Positions 1 through 8,903 are shown, counted from the first letter of the stretch. The stretch is DNA of 64,000 nucleotides from Deltaproteobacteria bacterium (GCA_012729055.1 JAAYDW010000077.1:31127-95126), one strand, 5' to 3'. The notes: generated by a model from the letters alone, not told the origin. Program-made: numbers and translations.

Positions 1-468
1 CAGGAAAACCATGACGACGGCGGCAATGATAAAGACCGCCAAAGCCCACTGGCTGATGATAAATCCCTTGATGGGTTCGTATGTGACCATGTAGGATATC
101 GGAAGAGAAAATTCCTGTTGTTCTGCGCCCCATTTCCAACTGGCAAAACCCATCAGCAGCATCTCCACGCCCAGCGTGATAACGATCAGACTCAGAAGCG
201 TCGGATTTTTAGCCGGCCTGAGGAAAAAGTACTGGACCAGAATGCCCAGCAAGGCAGCAAACACAATAGCCGCAAGCAGAGCCACCCAGAAGGGACAATG
301 ATAAAACGTCAGCAGGTGAAAAACAATAAAAGTGGAAAACATGGCCATTTCTCCTGCGGCAAAGTTCATGACCTCCGACGTTTTATAGATAATGACGACT
401 GCCAAGCCAAAAAGACCGTAGCAGGCTCCCATCGCCAATCCTTCAATCAACAGTTGTTCGAAAGGCAT
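1..468 (-). CDS. livH: Branched-chain amino acid ABC transporter permease LivH (3' part outside window)
   Basis: Inner-membrane permease of the high-affinity Leu/Ile/Val (LIV) ABC importer. The visible 156 residues read MPFEQLLIEGLAMGACYG at the start, then several hydrophobic segments, and contain the LivH-typical pattern VIIYKTSEVMNFAAGEMAMF near residues 25-45. The ORF track shows only opposite-strand shadows here; this reading is my own translation. The start ATG at 468 follows GGGGGAAG at close spacing. The frame is open to the window edge, so the C-terminal half is cut. It lies 113 bp downstream of livM in the same direction, which fits a liv operon continuing to the left with the ATPases. 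LivH versus another HAAT-family permease (urea or amide uptake) cannot be settled from half a gene. Confidence 0.85.
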   Translation of the reverse strand, partial: MPFEQLLIEGLAMGACYGLFGLAVVIIYKTSEVMNFAAGEMAMFSTFIVFHLLTFYHCPFWVALLAAIVFAALLGILVQYFFLRPAKNPTLLSLIVITLGVEMLLMGFASWKWGAEQQEFSLPISYMVTYEPIKGFIISQWALAVFIIAAVVMVFL

Positions 469-581
469 ATCTTCCCCCTATTTCATCCGGTTTTCCGTTT
501 TTGACCATTTAGAAGATTCCATCCGGTGTATCCCACTCCTAAAAGCAATCGTCGCTGAACGCTTCCGGTGTGCTAACGGAT

Positions 582-1652
582 TTAAAAAGGCCAGGTTTTC
601 CAGTATTTTTTTATTCGGATCCAGACGCCGAAGATTCCCATCGGTTCAAAAATCATGATGCCGATCATGACAAACCCCAGGGCGATGGCGCTTAAGTTAT
701 CCATTCCCGTGATGGACAGCCAGCGCTGCGAAATGGCCGTCAGGAAATCTCCGACGTAGGGAACGTCCTTGATGTTCTTGAAAAGGGCGTACATCAGGTA
801 GGTGATAAAGGCCGCTCCCGTAATGGAGCCCATGATCGAGCCCAGCCCCCCCACGACAATCATGACCAGAAAATAAATCGACAGAAACATGTTGAAGGTG
901 ATGGGATCGAAAAATCCGAGAACGAAGGCAAAAAGACCGCCGGCAATACCGGCATAAAAGGCGCTGACGGCAAAGGACAGGGTTTTGTAAATCGTAAGGT
1001 TGATGCCGATCACTTCGGCGGCGATGTCGCTGTCCCGGATGGCGACAAAAGCGCGCCCCACTTTTGTTTTTAAAATATTAACAGCTCCCAGGACCATGAG
1101 GATGGCGATGATGAGAACGAGATAATACTTGCTAAAGTCTGTGGTGAGGGTGAGATTCCAACCCAGTTGTGGAATTCCGATATTCAGATCAGGCGCCCTG
1201 AGGCCTGAGCGGCCGCCGAACACTTCCATATGGCCGATAATGTGCATGATGGCCAGACCGAAAGCCAGTGTGGCGATCGTCAGATACGGCCCTTCCAATC
1301 GCAGGGCCGGCAGGCCCAGAATGAATCCGAAAAAGGCCGCGATAAAGGCTGCAAGGATGAGCGCCGGGAAAAAGGGAATGCTCAGTTTTGTCATTAAAAG
1401 CACTGTTGCGTAAGCGCCGATGGCAAAAAAACCGGCATGGCCCAGGGATATCTGTCCGGTCGAGCCGACCAGAATATTGAGACCCACGGCAAGAATCACA
1501 TGAACCATGATGAGATTGAAAAGGTATAAGTAATAATTGGTTGCTATGAGGGGAAGGGTGAAGAGCGCGACCATCAGAACGATTGTCCAGAAAAGAATGG
1601 TCCCGCTTTTGAAAAGCTCGATATCCTCGTAATACGCACGCTTCATGTCCAT
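582..1652 (-). CDS. livM: Branched-chain amino acid ABC transporter permease LivM
   Basis: Second transmembrane subunit of the LIV-type importer, pairing with LivH. The 356-residue protein is almost entirely hydrophobic segments after a short N-terminal tail. It carries the family pattern STGQISLGHAGFFAIGAYA around residues 65-83 and the cytoplasmic coupling segment GRAFVAIRDSDIAAEVIGI around 200-220. Length is usual for LivM (300-420 residues). The ATG at 1652 lies 12 bases after AGGAG; a second ATG two codons on is possible. A sigma70-like promoter sits upstream at 1726-1754, so livM probably heads its own transcript toward livH. Substrate (Leu/Ile/Val versus other amides) is assigned by family only. 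Confidence 0.9.
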   Translation of the reverse strand: MDMKRAYYEDIELFKSGTILFWTIVLMVALFTLPLIATNYYLYLFNLIMVHVILAVGLNILVGSTGQISLGHAGFFAIGAYATVLLMTKLSIPFFPALILAAFIAAFFGFILGLPALRLEGPYLTIATLAFGLAIMHIIGHMEVFGGRSGLRAPDLNIGIPQLGWNLTLTTDFSKYYLVLIIAILMVLGAVNILKTKVGRAFVAIRDSDIAAEVIGINLTIYKTLSFAVSAFYAGIAGGLFAFVLGFFDPITFNMFLSIYFLVMIVVGGLGSIMGSITGAAFITYLMYALFKNIKDVPYVGDFLTAISQRWLSITGMDNLSAIALGFVMIGIMIFEPMGIFGVWIRIKKYWKTWPF

Positions 1653-1725
1653 GAGATCACACGCTCCTACGGTTGGAAATAGAAGGGTTGATTACATCTG
1701 GTACAGCTTCGCTTACGTTGCCATT

Positions 1726-1754
1726 TTTAAACGGGAATGACCTGGATATGTCAA
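1726..1754 (-). promoter_or_regulatory. Sigma70-like promoter for livM-livH
   Basis: On the minus strand TTGACA (1749-1754), a 17-base spacer, and TTTAAA (1726-1731), about 75 bases before the livM start. The -35 is a perfect consensus; the -10 matches 4 of 6. Confidence 0.5.
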
Positions 1755-1943
1755 GACGTTTGAATTTCTGAGGTTAAAATTGGTAAAGACCATATTTCTC
1801 CTTAAGAAAATCTCAACTCCTCATCATAACCAGTATGCATCGCCGTGATTCATTCGAGCAGGACATCACCTCAGCATTTATTTCATAGCGTGCACTTTTA
1901 TTACATCAAAACTTTTGTGTCAATGTGAAATAATCAATACCGT

Positions 1944-1966
1944 TTCCATACAAGATATGTATGGAA
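1944..1966. terminator. 9-bp perfect inverted repeat after the PAS-LuxR gene
   Basis: TTCCATACA, a 5-base loop, then TGTATGGAA. It begins 5 bases past the stop codon of the regulator gene. There is no T-run on either side, so it may be a weak terminator, an mRNA 3' end stabiliser, or a protein-binding dyad. Confidence 0.4.
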
Positions 1967-1970
1967 TTAC

Positions 1971-3242
1971 CTAGGGAAGGCTTAAAAGATAGGAGCGGAG
2001 ATTCACTTTCTGGTTGTTTATCCCCATTTTTTTACGGATGCGGTACCGGTAGACATCGACGGCACTGCTCGAAACACTTAAGACATCTGCGATCTCTTTG
2101 CTGTTCTTTCCGTCTTTGATCAGGTGTGCCACCTGGATTTCCGTTGTTGTCAGGCTTCTGAAACGATTGGATAGTTTTCGCGAAAAGGGCGAAAACATTT
2201 CTTCCAGGTTGGAGGCGATGAGATCATGATAGATTTGGCGACTTTGTTCAGAGCCCGCCTTGCGCAGTTTTCCCAGATTAGGCATAATTAACTCCTTAAT
2301 GCTGGACATGAGCGTCTGTTCCAGTTCTTCACGATCTTCCGCCCGTTGCTTCAGCATTACTCTCAAAGCGGTGTTCAGTTCCTCCAGTTTGTGGGTCTTG
2401 ACGAGCAGTTCGCTTCCTTTTTCCTCAAGTTCCGTAATGTCGATGACCGAGCAGACGTGCTTTCTTGTTCCGGGAATGAGGCAGTTTGCGCTCAGCATGT
2501 TTTTAATGTTCCCCTGGCTGTCCACCAGACGGAATTCATACGTCCGGGGGGCCAACTCGGGATCAATGCGCCTCAGGCGGTGATATTCTTCCAGCCTGCT
2601 GCGGTCTCTTTCATCAATCAGGTCTACCCAGGTCCTCTTTCCCTCCCAATCTTTTATCTTGTAACCGGTCACTTTTTCGAATTCCGAGTTGATCAGAGAC
2701 AGGGTTTTATCATCTTCAATGATGACGGTAGCCGTTCCCGTCGTTTCAAAAATCGTGCGGTAGAGGTTTTCCGACTCCATCAGCTTTTTTTCCGTCATCT
2801 TCTGCTGTGTGATGTCCATCGCGCTTCCCAGAACGGCCTGTTTTCCTTCAAACGTAATCGAGGCAACCACCTCCAGAACCCACCGGATTTCATTTTGCCT
2901 GGTGACGATGCGATATTCGTAGGGTATGACCAGCGATCCGGTTTTCATGGCGAAGGCATTTTTCTTAACACTCTCTTTATCTTCGGGATGAATCAGAAAA
3001 TCCGCCGGTTTTCCGATGATTTCTTCCTGCGCGTACCCCGTATAAGAGGCAATGATGGGATTGATCAGACGGAATTCTCTCTCCAGGAGGATGTAGTAAC
3101 CGCCCAGCGATTTTTCCAGGATGGTATTCTGAATGCCCTGTTTTTCCGAAAGGAGGCGGTTTTCCTTTGTCAGCTTTTCGATTTCAGACTCCAGAAGCTG
3201 GATCCTTTCCTCAAGGTAAGATATTTTATGCTCATTCTTCAT
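1971..3242 (-). CDS. PAS-PAS-LuxR transcriptional regulator
   Basis: Predicted cytoplasmic one-component regulator of 423 residues. A leading coiled coil (about 5-40, ISYLEERIQLLESEIEKL) is followed by two PAS/PAC modules (about 50-155, ending MDITQQK; and about 165-275, ending IDITELEE), a second coiled coil (275-330), and a LuxR-type helix-turn-helix at the C-terminus (TTTEIQVAHLIKDGKNSKEIADVL). No transmembrane segment or kinase domain is seen, so PAS sensing would feed DNA binding directly. I chose the ATG at 3242 (MKNEHK) because the 24 residues ahead of it in the track ORF look non-coding; neither start has a strong Shine-Dalgarno sequence. Neighbouring livM or tauE may be targets, which is inference only. 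Confidence 0.85.
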   Translation of the reverse strand: MKNEHKISYLEERIQLLESEIEKLTKENRLLSEKQGIQNTILEKSLGGYYILLEREFRLINPIIASYTGYAQEEIIGKPADFLIHPEDKESVKKNAFAMKTGSLVIPYEYRIVTRQNEIRWVLEVVASITFEGKQAVLGSAMDITQQKMTEKKLMESENLYRTIFETTGTATVIIEDDKTLSLINSEFEKVTGYKIKDWEGKRTWVDLIDERDRSRLEEYHRLRRIDPELAPRTYEFRLVDSQGNIKNMLSANCLIPGTRKHVCSVIDITELEEKGSELLVKTHKLEELNTALRVMLKQRAEDREELEQTLMSSIKELIMPNLGKLRKAGSEQSRQIYHDLIASNLEEMFSPFSRKLSNRFRSLTTTEIQVAHLIKDGKNSKEIADVLSVSSSAVDVYRYRIRKKMGINNQKVNLRSYLLSLP

Positions 3243-3370
3243 GGGAAAAACCAACCGTAGTGTATGGGGCCCCGGGCCTTCCTGCCGGTTTCCTGCCGTG
3301 TTTCTGTGTAGCATAGAACCCCGGGAGGGATAAACCGGTATTTTACGCCTTCGGACTCGTCCTCTGCCGA

Positions 3371-4135
3371 TCAGCAGGACGCAGGTTCGGCAGCCCGGGC
3401 ATAGCGCCAGCCCATGTAAATGGCCGCCAGAACGAACAGGCAGCGCAGCGGCGCCTCCGGAATGAACTGTGCCGTGATCCCGCCGAAAAAGGCGCCGAGA
3501 AGAATGCCCGGCACCATGCCGACAAGCAGCCGGCCGGCCACATTACCCAGGCGCCAGTGGGTAAAGGCGCCGGCCAGGCCGGTGGGAATCATGACGAGCA
3601 GGGAGGTGCCCTGTGCGGCGTGCTGCGTGAAGCCCGCCAGAAGAATCAGCGCGGGTACCATGATCGCTCCGCCGCCCACGCCGATCAAACCGGAAAGAAA
3701 TCCCGTCACGGCGCCCGTAACAAGGAGGATGAAAAACGAGGCGCAATCGGGCAGCCCGCCGAGCGGGCTTGCCAAAACGGGTTTGAGCAGAAGCAGCACG
3801 GCGCAAAAAATGAGAAAGGCGCCGAAAACTTTTTTCAGTTGCCACCCGGGAAGGCGGTCGGCAAGGCGCGCGCCGGCTGCGGCAGTGAGGACGGCCGGAA
3901 CCGCGAGGATCAAAGCGGCGTTCCAGTCGATTTGCCCGGCATAGCCGTACGTCAGCGCCCCGCTGACACCCGTAAAAACGAGCACCGCCAGGGACGTCCC
4001 CTGCGCGCGGCACTGATCGAGGGCGAACCATCCGACCAGCAGCGGGATCATGACAATGCCGCCGCCCATGCCGATGAGGCCGCCGAAAAGTCCGGCGGCG
4101 AGGCCGATTGCAAAACTGATCCCTGTCGTTTTCAT
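3371..4135 (-). CDS. TauE/SafE family membrane transporter
   Basis: Integral membrane protein of 254 residues with about eight hydrophobic segments in two similar halves. Each half opens with the family glycine-rich motif: GLFGGLIGMGGGIVMIPLL near the N-terminus and GFLSGLIGVGGGAIMVPAL near residue 140. The family exports sulfite, sulfoacetate or related organosulfur anions, but many members are uncharacterised. The ORF track start at 4486 reads through the upstream gene; the true start is the ATG at 4135, which overlaps the MFS stop codon (ATGA) and has GGAGC upstream, implying translational coupling. Substrate unknown. Confidence 0.85.
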   Translation of the reverse strand: MKTTGISFAIGLAAGLFGGLIGMGGGIVMIPLLVGWFALDQCRAQGTSLAVLVFTGVSGALTYGYAGQIDWNAALILAVPAVLTAAAGARLADRLPGWQLKKVFGAFLIFCAVLLLLKPVLASPLGGLPDCASFFILLVTGAVTGFLSGLIGVGGGAIMVPALILLAGFTQHAAQGTSLLVMIPTGLAGAFTHWRLGNVAGRLLVGMVPGILLGAFFGGITAQFIPEAPLRCLFVLAAIYMGWRYARAAEPASC

Positions 4136-5550
4136 CTTTGCCTTGCTCCGCAGCATCCCGGCTGGTCCTCCCGGGGATTGGAATGCAGGCGCCCGCGCGA
4201 CAGCGAAGCGAAAACGCCGAAAACACAGATAACGGCGAGCAGAGCGAAGATCAGCCGGGCGCTCGCGAGGAAAAGCCTGCTGTTTTCGTGCGAAATGGTA
4301 TGGTTGCCGATGATCCAGGAGAAGACCAGCATGGCGATGCCCATGCTGAAGCTCTGCCCCACCAGTCTCATTGTCGCCTGCGTCGCCGAAGCGATGCCGT
4401 AAAATTTCTGATCCACCGAACTCATGATTGCGTTGACGTTGGGTGAGGAGAACAGCGCAAAACCGATCCCCAGCAGGGCCAGGCACAGGAGAATGTAGGA
4501 CAGGGGCGTTCCGGCGCCGATGAAGATCAATCCGGTAAGGCCGATGACCGTCAGCGCCATGCCGGCAGAGGAGATGATCCGCGGCTCATAGCGGTCGGAG
4601 AAACGTCCGGCGGCGGGCGAAAAAACGGCCTGCAGGAGGGGTTCAACCACCAGCACCAGTCCCGTCTGAACGGGCGTCAGAAGTTTGACATGCTGCAAAT
4701 ACAGGCTCAAGAGAAAGGTGATCGCAAACGTGGCCGAGTAGTTGATGAGCGCCGCCAGATTGGAAAGGGCGAAGACCCGGTTGTCCCGAAACAGCGCGAT
4801 GTCAATGAGCGGAAACGGGTGGTGAAGCTGCCGGCGGAGAAAGAGAACGAAACAGACCAGTCCAACGGCAATGAGAAGGAAGCCGGACCAGGAGGGCAGA
4901 CGGGAAAACCCGAACATCAGGGCGAACAGGGAAAGCCCGTAGTGAAAGGAGCCGGTCAGATCGAATGCTTCGCCGTGGGCGGCGGGCTTTCCTTCGCGGG
5001 GTATCCGCGAGGCCAGGCCGGCCGCCGCCAGCCCCAGGACTGCGTTGAAAATGAAAAGAGTTTTCCAGCCCAGGTGTTCTGTCAAAAGGCCGCCGATGAA
5101 AGGTCCGACCGTAAGTCCGACGTAAACCGCAGCGATGTTGATGCCGAGAATCCTGCCGCGCCGGTCGGCCGGATAGGCAAAGATCAGCATGGCCGTGCCG
5201 GTGCTGAAGATCATCGCACCGCCCACGCCCTGCACGACACGCAGGGCGATAAAGAGGCCTTCGGTCTGCGCCCAGATGCACAGGAAGGAAGACAGGGCGA
5301 AGATCAGCGATCCCGCGAGAAAAAAAAGCCGGCGGCCATACAGGTCCGCCAGGCGTCCCAGCGGCACCAGCGTGATGGCCGCGGCCAGAAGAAAAGAGGA
5401 AGCCACCCAGCTTAAAGACAAGGCGGTCATGGAAAAGTCGCGGCCGATCATCGGCAGGGCGACGTTGACGGACGAGCCCATGAAAGGGGTCGTAAACGAG
5501 CTGATGGTGGTGGCCAGAAGGACGATGGGCAGCTTTGTTTTTGGAGTCAT
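4132..5550 (-). CDS. MFS transporter, DHA2-like (EmrB/QacA type)
   Basis: A 472-residue major facilitator superfamily protein, probably 14 membrane segments and proton driven. The N-terminal half has the MFS motif-A region GRLADLYGRRLFFLAG near residues 65-80 and the antiporter-type segment RVVQGVGGAMIF near 103-115. N-terminus MTPKTKLPIVLLATTISSF and the length match drug/solute exporters of the DHA2 group. It overlaps tauE by four bases and follows the thyX-like gene by 24 bases, so it is likely in the murI-thyX transcript. The exported compound cannot be read from sequence. Confidence 0.85.
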   Translation of the reverse strand: MTPKTKLPIVLLATTISSFTTPFMGSSVNVALPMIGRDFSMTALSLSWVASSFLLAAAITLVPLGRLADLYGRRLFFLAGSLIFALSSFLCIWAQTEGLFIALRVVQGVGGAMIFSTGTAMLIFAYPADRRGRILGINIAAVYVGLTVGPFIGGLLTEHLGWKTLFIFNAVLGLAAAGLASRIPREGKPAAHGEAFDLTGSFHYGLSLFALMFGFSRLPSWSGFLLIAVGLVCFVLFLRRQLHHPFPLIDIALFRDNRVFALSNLAALINYSATFAITFLLSLYLQHVKLLTPVQTGLVLVVEPLLQAVFSPAAGRFSDRYEPRIISSAGMALTVIGLTGLIFIGAGTPLSYILLCLALLGIGFALFSSPNVNAIMSSVDQKFYGIASATQATMRLVGQSFSMGIAMLVFSWIIGNHTISHENSRLFLASARLIFALLAVICVFGVFASLSRGRLHSNPREDQPGCCGARQR

Positions 5551-5574
5551 GAGATTCCGTCCGGGGCCCCGGGA

Positions 5575-7032
5575 TTATTTCCGGGCAAATGCTTTTTGAC
5601 GCCGCGCGGCAAAGCCGTCTTTTCCGCAAGCCATCGCGAGTGTCCGCGGCATGACCCGGCGGGCCAGCCCGAGCATTTTTTCGGACATCCGGCGGATGTC
5701 CCATTGGGCATGGGCGTCCGCCCGCAGGCGGGCGACGTGATACATTTCCCGGGCGTTGATCTTCAGAAGCACGCGCCGGCGGTGCGCGTTGGTGAGCACG
5801 TAAGCCGCCGCGGCGGGATTTTTGGCGCAAAGAAGGTTGTAGACGCGGTTGGTTTCCCGGATGACGGCCATGAAATCCCGGTAGCGACCCACGGCCTTGA
5901 CGGAGGGGGGGACCGTCACCCCCAGGTCCGGATCATAGTCCTGGCACAGCAGTGTAGCCATGCGGTGGCGCTTGAGCTGCGCGAAGCAACTGGCGCTCGG
6001 CGCCAGTTCAAAAAGCAGGTCGATGGCTTCGAGCTCCCGCAGCGCCGCGTCGTATGGCTGCATGCCGGCGAAGACGGTTTCAAAGAGCGCCCGCGCTTCG
6101 CGCGCGGTCAGGCGTTTGGCGCGCGCCAGGCAAGTGTCGTATGTCAGACCGGACGCAGCGAAGATGAGCGCGGCCGCACTGCGCGTATCGGCGTCGGGCG
6201 CAGCCTCCAGCAGGCGGACGGAGGCAGACGAACGATGGATGGGGGCGGGCGCAATGGGCGCGCAGAGCGTGCGCAGATTCCGCCGCGTCAGCCGGTCGTA
6301 ATCCGTGGCCCGGGTGTAGCGGATCAGCGACGGCGCGATGTCTTTCGTCGCCGCGTAAAGTTTCTCGCTGTAGAGGCGCGCCTCGGCCAGCGGCAGCGCC
6401 GCAAGCCGCCGAAGCATCAGCTCCAGGTTGCGGGCGTTCACAGTCATGCCCAGCTGCGTCTCGGTGGCAAGCGCAATGGCATAGCGCGCGTCTTCCTTGG
6501 CCCAGCCTTCCAGCAGGGACTTGTTGGCGGGATCGGCCGCGAGATCCTTGTTTTGCTCGTAAACGTAGGGTCGCAGGTCTTCGTAAAGACGGTGATAAAA
6601 ATCGTTTTGCCGGTCGACCGTTGCGCAGAAAACATCGGCCAGTCCCGCGTCGCGAATTTCGTCGGGCACGACAAAATCTTTATCGAACAGCACGTAGCGC
6701 TGGGATTTTTCCGTATAGGAGCACAGGCGGAATTTTTCGATCTCCTCGACCAGCAGGCGGGAGACGCCGATAACGTCGATGTTGAAGACAGCGTGTTCGG
6801 CCACCGAGGCGTGTCCCATTTCAAAAACGATGTTGCGGTTGGAGCGGCGGGCCTTTTCCACTTCGGCGCGCGCGTCGCGCCGAAGCTCGTCCACCGGCTT
6901 GGGGCTGCGGCTGATGCGCGCATAGGCAGCGGAGATCGTCTCCGGCGTCAGCTCCTGCTCCAGGGCTGAGCGGTCTGAGAGCTCGCGGATCAGGTCGTAA
7001 TCAATGTTGCAGCCGGCCAGAAGAATTTTCAT
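5575..7032 (-). CDS. Tandem ThyX-like (flavin-dependent thymidylate synthase family) protein
   Basis: ThyX makes dTMP from dUMP using FAD, NADPH and methylene-tetrahydrofolate. This protein is 485 residues, about twice the usual 220-250, and contains two ThyX-like halves. The first half (1-245) has GHASVAEHAVFNIDVIGVSR (73-92) and SYTEKSQRY (105-113), resembling the substrate-binding motif, but KFR replaces RHR. The second half (285-470) has RHRMA (355-359) but loses the SQRY part, and it keeps the C-terminal LRADAHAQWDIR segment (436-447). The two halves therefore keep complementary parts of the active site. ATG 7032 lies three bases after murI. Catalytic activity is unproven; a non-catalytic role is possible. 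Confidence 0.8.
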   Translation of the reverse strand: MKILLAGCNIDYDLIRELSDRSALEQELTPETISAAYARISRSPKPVDELRRDARAEVEKARRSNRNIVFEMGHASVAEHAVFNIDVIGVSRLLVEEIEKFRLCSYTEKSQRYVLFDKDFVVPDEIRDAGLADVFCATVDRQNDFYHRLYEDLRPYVYEQNKDLAADPANKSLLEGWAKEDARYAIALATETQLGMTVNARNLELMLRRLAALPLAEARLYSEKLYAATKDIAPSLIRYTRATDYDRLTRRNLRTLCAPIAPAPIHRSSASVRLLEAAPDADTRSAAALIFAASGLTYDTCLARAKRLTAREARALFETVFAGMQPYDAALRELEAIDLLFELAPSASCFAQLKRHRMATLLCQDYDPDLGVTVPPSVKAVGRYRDFMAVIRETNRVYNLLCAKNPAAAAYVLTNAHRRRVLLKINAREMYHVARLRADAHAQWDIRRMSEKMLGLARRVMPRTLAMACGKDGFAARRQKAFARK

Positions 7033-7035
7033 CGT

Positions 7036-7842
7036 TTACAGCCTCACCATTTCAACGCGCGCCAGCGTGCGTCCGAGAAAGCGTTCGCCGATTGTCTGAA
7101 AACGGTACGGCACGTCGCTCACGCAAAACAGGTAATCCGGCGAACGGCCGGAGGGATTGCCGAGCTGCCGGGCGTTGATGAGGCCGGCCGCTTCCTCGGC
7201 CATCGCTTCCGCCGAGTCGATGAGCCGGACCTGCGGTCCGACGATTTCGGCGATGAGCGGTTTGATAAGCGGGTAATGCGTGCAGCCCAGGACGAGCGTG
7301 TCGATGCCTTCGGCTTTCACCGGTTTCAGATACTCCAGGGCGGCCAGGCGCGTGGCTTCGTGTTCAAACCAGCCTTCTTCCACCAGCGGCACGAACAGCG
7401 GGCAGGCCTGCGAAAAAATCCGGACGTCATGATCCAGCAGAGAAATAGCGCGCGCATAGGCGTTCGAGTTGATCGTGGCGGGCGTGCCGATGACGCCGAT
7501 GATCTTGTTTTGCGTCGCGCCGACCGCGCTGGCCGCGCCGGCCCCGATGACCTCCAGCACGGGCACGGGAGACAGGTCGCGGATCGCCTGGCAGGCCACC
7601 GCCGCCATCGTGTTGCAGGCGACGATCAGCAGCTTGACGTCTTTTTTGAGCAGGAATTCGGCAATCTGGAGCGCGTAGCGGTTGATCGTTTCCACGGACT
7701 TGACGCCGTAGGGAACGCGCGCCGTATCGCCGAAGTAGACGATGTTTTCGAAGGGCAGACGCTCCATCAGCGCGCGCACGACGGTGAGGCCGCCGATGCC
7801 GGAATCGAAAACGCCTATGGCCTGCTCGGTTTTGTCGTTCAT
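7036..7842 (-). CDS. murI: Glutamate racemase
   Basis: Converts L- to D-glutamate for peptidoglycan, in the cytoplasm, without cofactor. The 268-residue reading starts IGVFDSGIGGLTVVRAL and has both catalytic cysteines in family context: VACNTMA near residue 75 and LGCTHYPL near 185. The phosphate/substrate pocket segment VYFGDTARVPYG is present. The track ORF extends upstream to 8055, but ATG 7842 (MNDKTEQ) is the sensible start, with GAGAAAG eight bases before it and family-typical length. It is divergent from the flavin-binding gene at 8030, and leads a minus-strand run with thyX-like, MFS and tauE. Confidence 0.93.
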   Translation of the reverse strand: MNDKTEQAIGVFDSGIGGLTVVRALMERLPFENIVYFGDTARVPYGVKSVETINRYALQIAEFLLKKDVKLLIVACNTMAAVACQAIRDLSPVPVLEVIGAGAASAVGATQNKIIGVIGTPATINSNAYARAISLLDHDVRIFSQACPLFVPLVEEGWFEHEATRLAALEYLKPVKAEGIDTLVLGCTHYPLIKPLIAEIVGPQVRLIDSAEAMAEEAAGLINARQLGNPSGRSPDYLFCVSDVPYRFQTIGERFLGRTLARVEMVRL

Positions 7843-8029
7843 GGTTTCGTCTTTCTCATATCCCCGCCAGAAAGTCATCGACTTTTTTCTCCCCATCGGA
7901 TAAGGGAAATTTCCGGCAGTCCGGGTATCCATTCGCTTAAGGCGCTGCTTTTTAGCATACCTTTCCCCGACTTGCCAAGCGTTCTTCGGAGATCCGGATT
8001 TTGCGCCGGCGGAGAAAGAGAGGGTGACG

Positions 8030-8488
8030 ATGCGCCGTTCGGAAAAGGAAATCACCGACCCGCGGGAAATCGACGCGATTCTACAGCGCGCGCCGGTATG
8101 CCGGATTGCGCTGGCCGCGGAAAATTCGCCTTACGTGGTGCCGGTCAATTTTGCGGCCACGTCCAAGCATCTTTACTTTCACTCGGCGAAATCCGGCCTG
8201 AAAGTAGACATGCTGCGGAAAAATCCTTTCATTTGTTTTGAAGTTGATCTGCCGGGCGGAGTCGTTAAGGGAAAGACTGCCTGCGCGTGGGGAATGGCTT
8301 ACCAAAGCGTCATCGGTTTCGGCCGGGCGTTTTTTGTGGAAGACCGCGCTGAAAAAGAAGAAGCGCTGATCCGGCTGATGAAGAAATACGCCCCCGGCGA
8401 ACCGCTTGATTTTCCGGCCGACGCACTCGACCGGGTTTGCGTTATCGGCGTAAGAATCGAAAAGGTGACGGGCAAACGGTCGGGATAG
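8030..8488 (+). CDS. Pyridoxamine 5'-phosphate oxidase-like flavin-binding protein
   Basis: A 152-residue split-barrel flavoprotein of the PNPOx/NimA-like group, which usually binds FMN or F420/heme and reduces small molecules. It begins MRRSEKEITDPREIDAIL, a signature opening of the NimA-like subgroup, followed by CRIALAAENSPYVVPVNF and LYFHSAKSGLKVDMLRKNP, which match the flavin-binding strands. ATG 8030 is preferred over the track GTG at 8024 because GAGAGGG lies just ahead. Divergent from murI with a 187-base gap that holds no clear consensus promoter. Physiological substrate unknown; nitroimidazole reduction is only one possibility. Confidence 0.8.
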   Translation: MRRSEKEITDPREIDAILQRAPVCRIALAAENSPYVVPVNFAATSKHLYFHSAKSGLKVDMLRKNPFICFEVDLPGGVVKGKTACAWGMAYQSVIGFGRAFFVEDRAEKEEALIRLMKKYAPGEPLDFPADALDRVCVIGVRIEKVTGKRSG

Positions 8489-8573
8489 GAAGGCTTGCCG
8501 TCCGTCAAAAGGATTTTGTCTGCGGACGCGGGCCGCCTCCGGTGAAGGAAAGATTTAAAAAAGGAAAAAGGAC

Positions 8574-8903
8574 GTGCCTGTATATTTACAGATTATTTTA
8601 CTGCTGGTCGGATTTGTCGTTTTTGTTTTTCTGGTTCTGTTCGCGGCCGGATGGGGCTTGCGCAGGGTCTGCTTCAAGATTCTTTCCGAACTGGAGGAGG
8701 CCGGCGCCGTGAAAGCCTCCAAAGCCGTGCGCCTGCAGGACGAGCGGAAGAATTTTTTCCGCGTCGGCACAGGCAACATGCGCCCCCGCGCCGTGGCGCT
8801 GCTGCTCAAGGACGGTCTGATCGTTAAAACCGGCGACAACAAGTATTACCTGGACCGGGAAAAGGTCGCCGCCATGCGCGACAAACTTTCCCGCCGGCCC
8901 TAA
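8574..8903 (+). CDS. Small membrane-anchored protein of unknown function
   Basis: A 109-residue protein with one N-terminal transmembrane segment (about 3-28, LQIILLLVGFVVFVFLVLFA) and a charged cytoplasmic part. The C-terminal half (about 45-105) contains KNFFRVGTGNMRPRAVALLL and GLIVKTGDNKYYLDRE, which looks like a small winged-helix fold, but I do not recognise a named family. GTG start with AAAAAGGA ahead. Its TAA stop shares bases with the TAG stop of the convergent gene (CTAA at 8900-8903). Coding is supported by good codon use and the ribosome site. Confidence 0.6.
   Translation: MPVYLQIILLLVGFVVFVFLVLFAAGWGLRRVCFKILSELEEAGAVKASKAVRLQDERKNFFRVGTGNMRPRAVALLLKDGLIVKTGDNKYYLDREKVAAMRDKLSRRP

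Larger units (their letters stand above)
1653..1970. other. Intergenic region between the PAS-LuxR gene and livM
   Basis: A 318-base gap without a credible ORF. It holds the predicted livM promoter (1726-1754, minus), a second TTGACA on the minus strand at 1918-1923 with only a poor TAATAA partner 14 bases on, a CAAAAGTTTTG dyad near 1907-1917, and a 9-bp inverted repeat at 1944-1966 next to the regulator stop codon. The stretch is visibly richer in A+T than the flanking genes, as expected of control DNA. Confidence 0.5.

Noticed and set aside
3371-4486. 371-residue version of the TauE/SafE gene
   Set aside because: The first 117 residues are out-of-frame translation of the MFS gene; the ATG at 4135 with ATGA overlap is the start.
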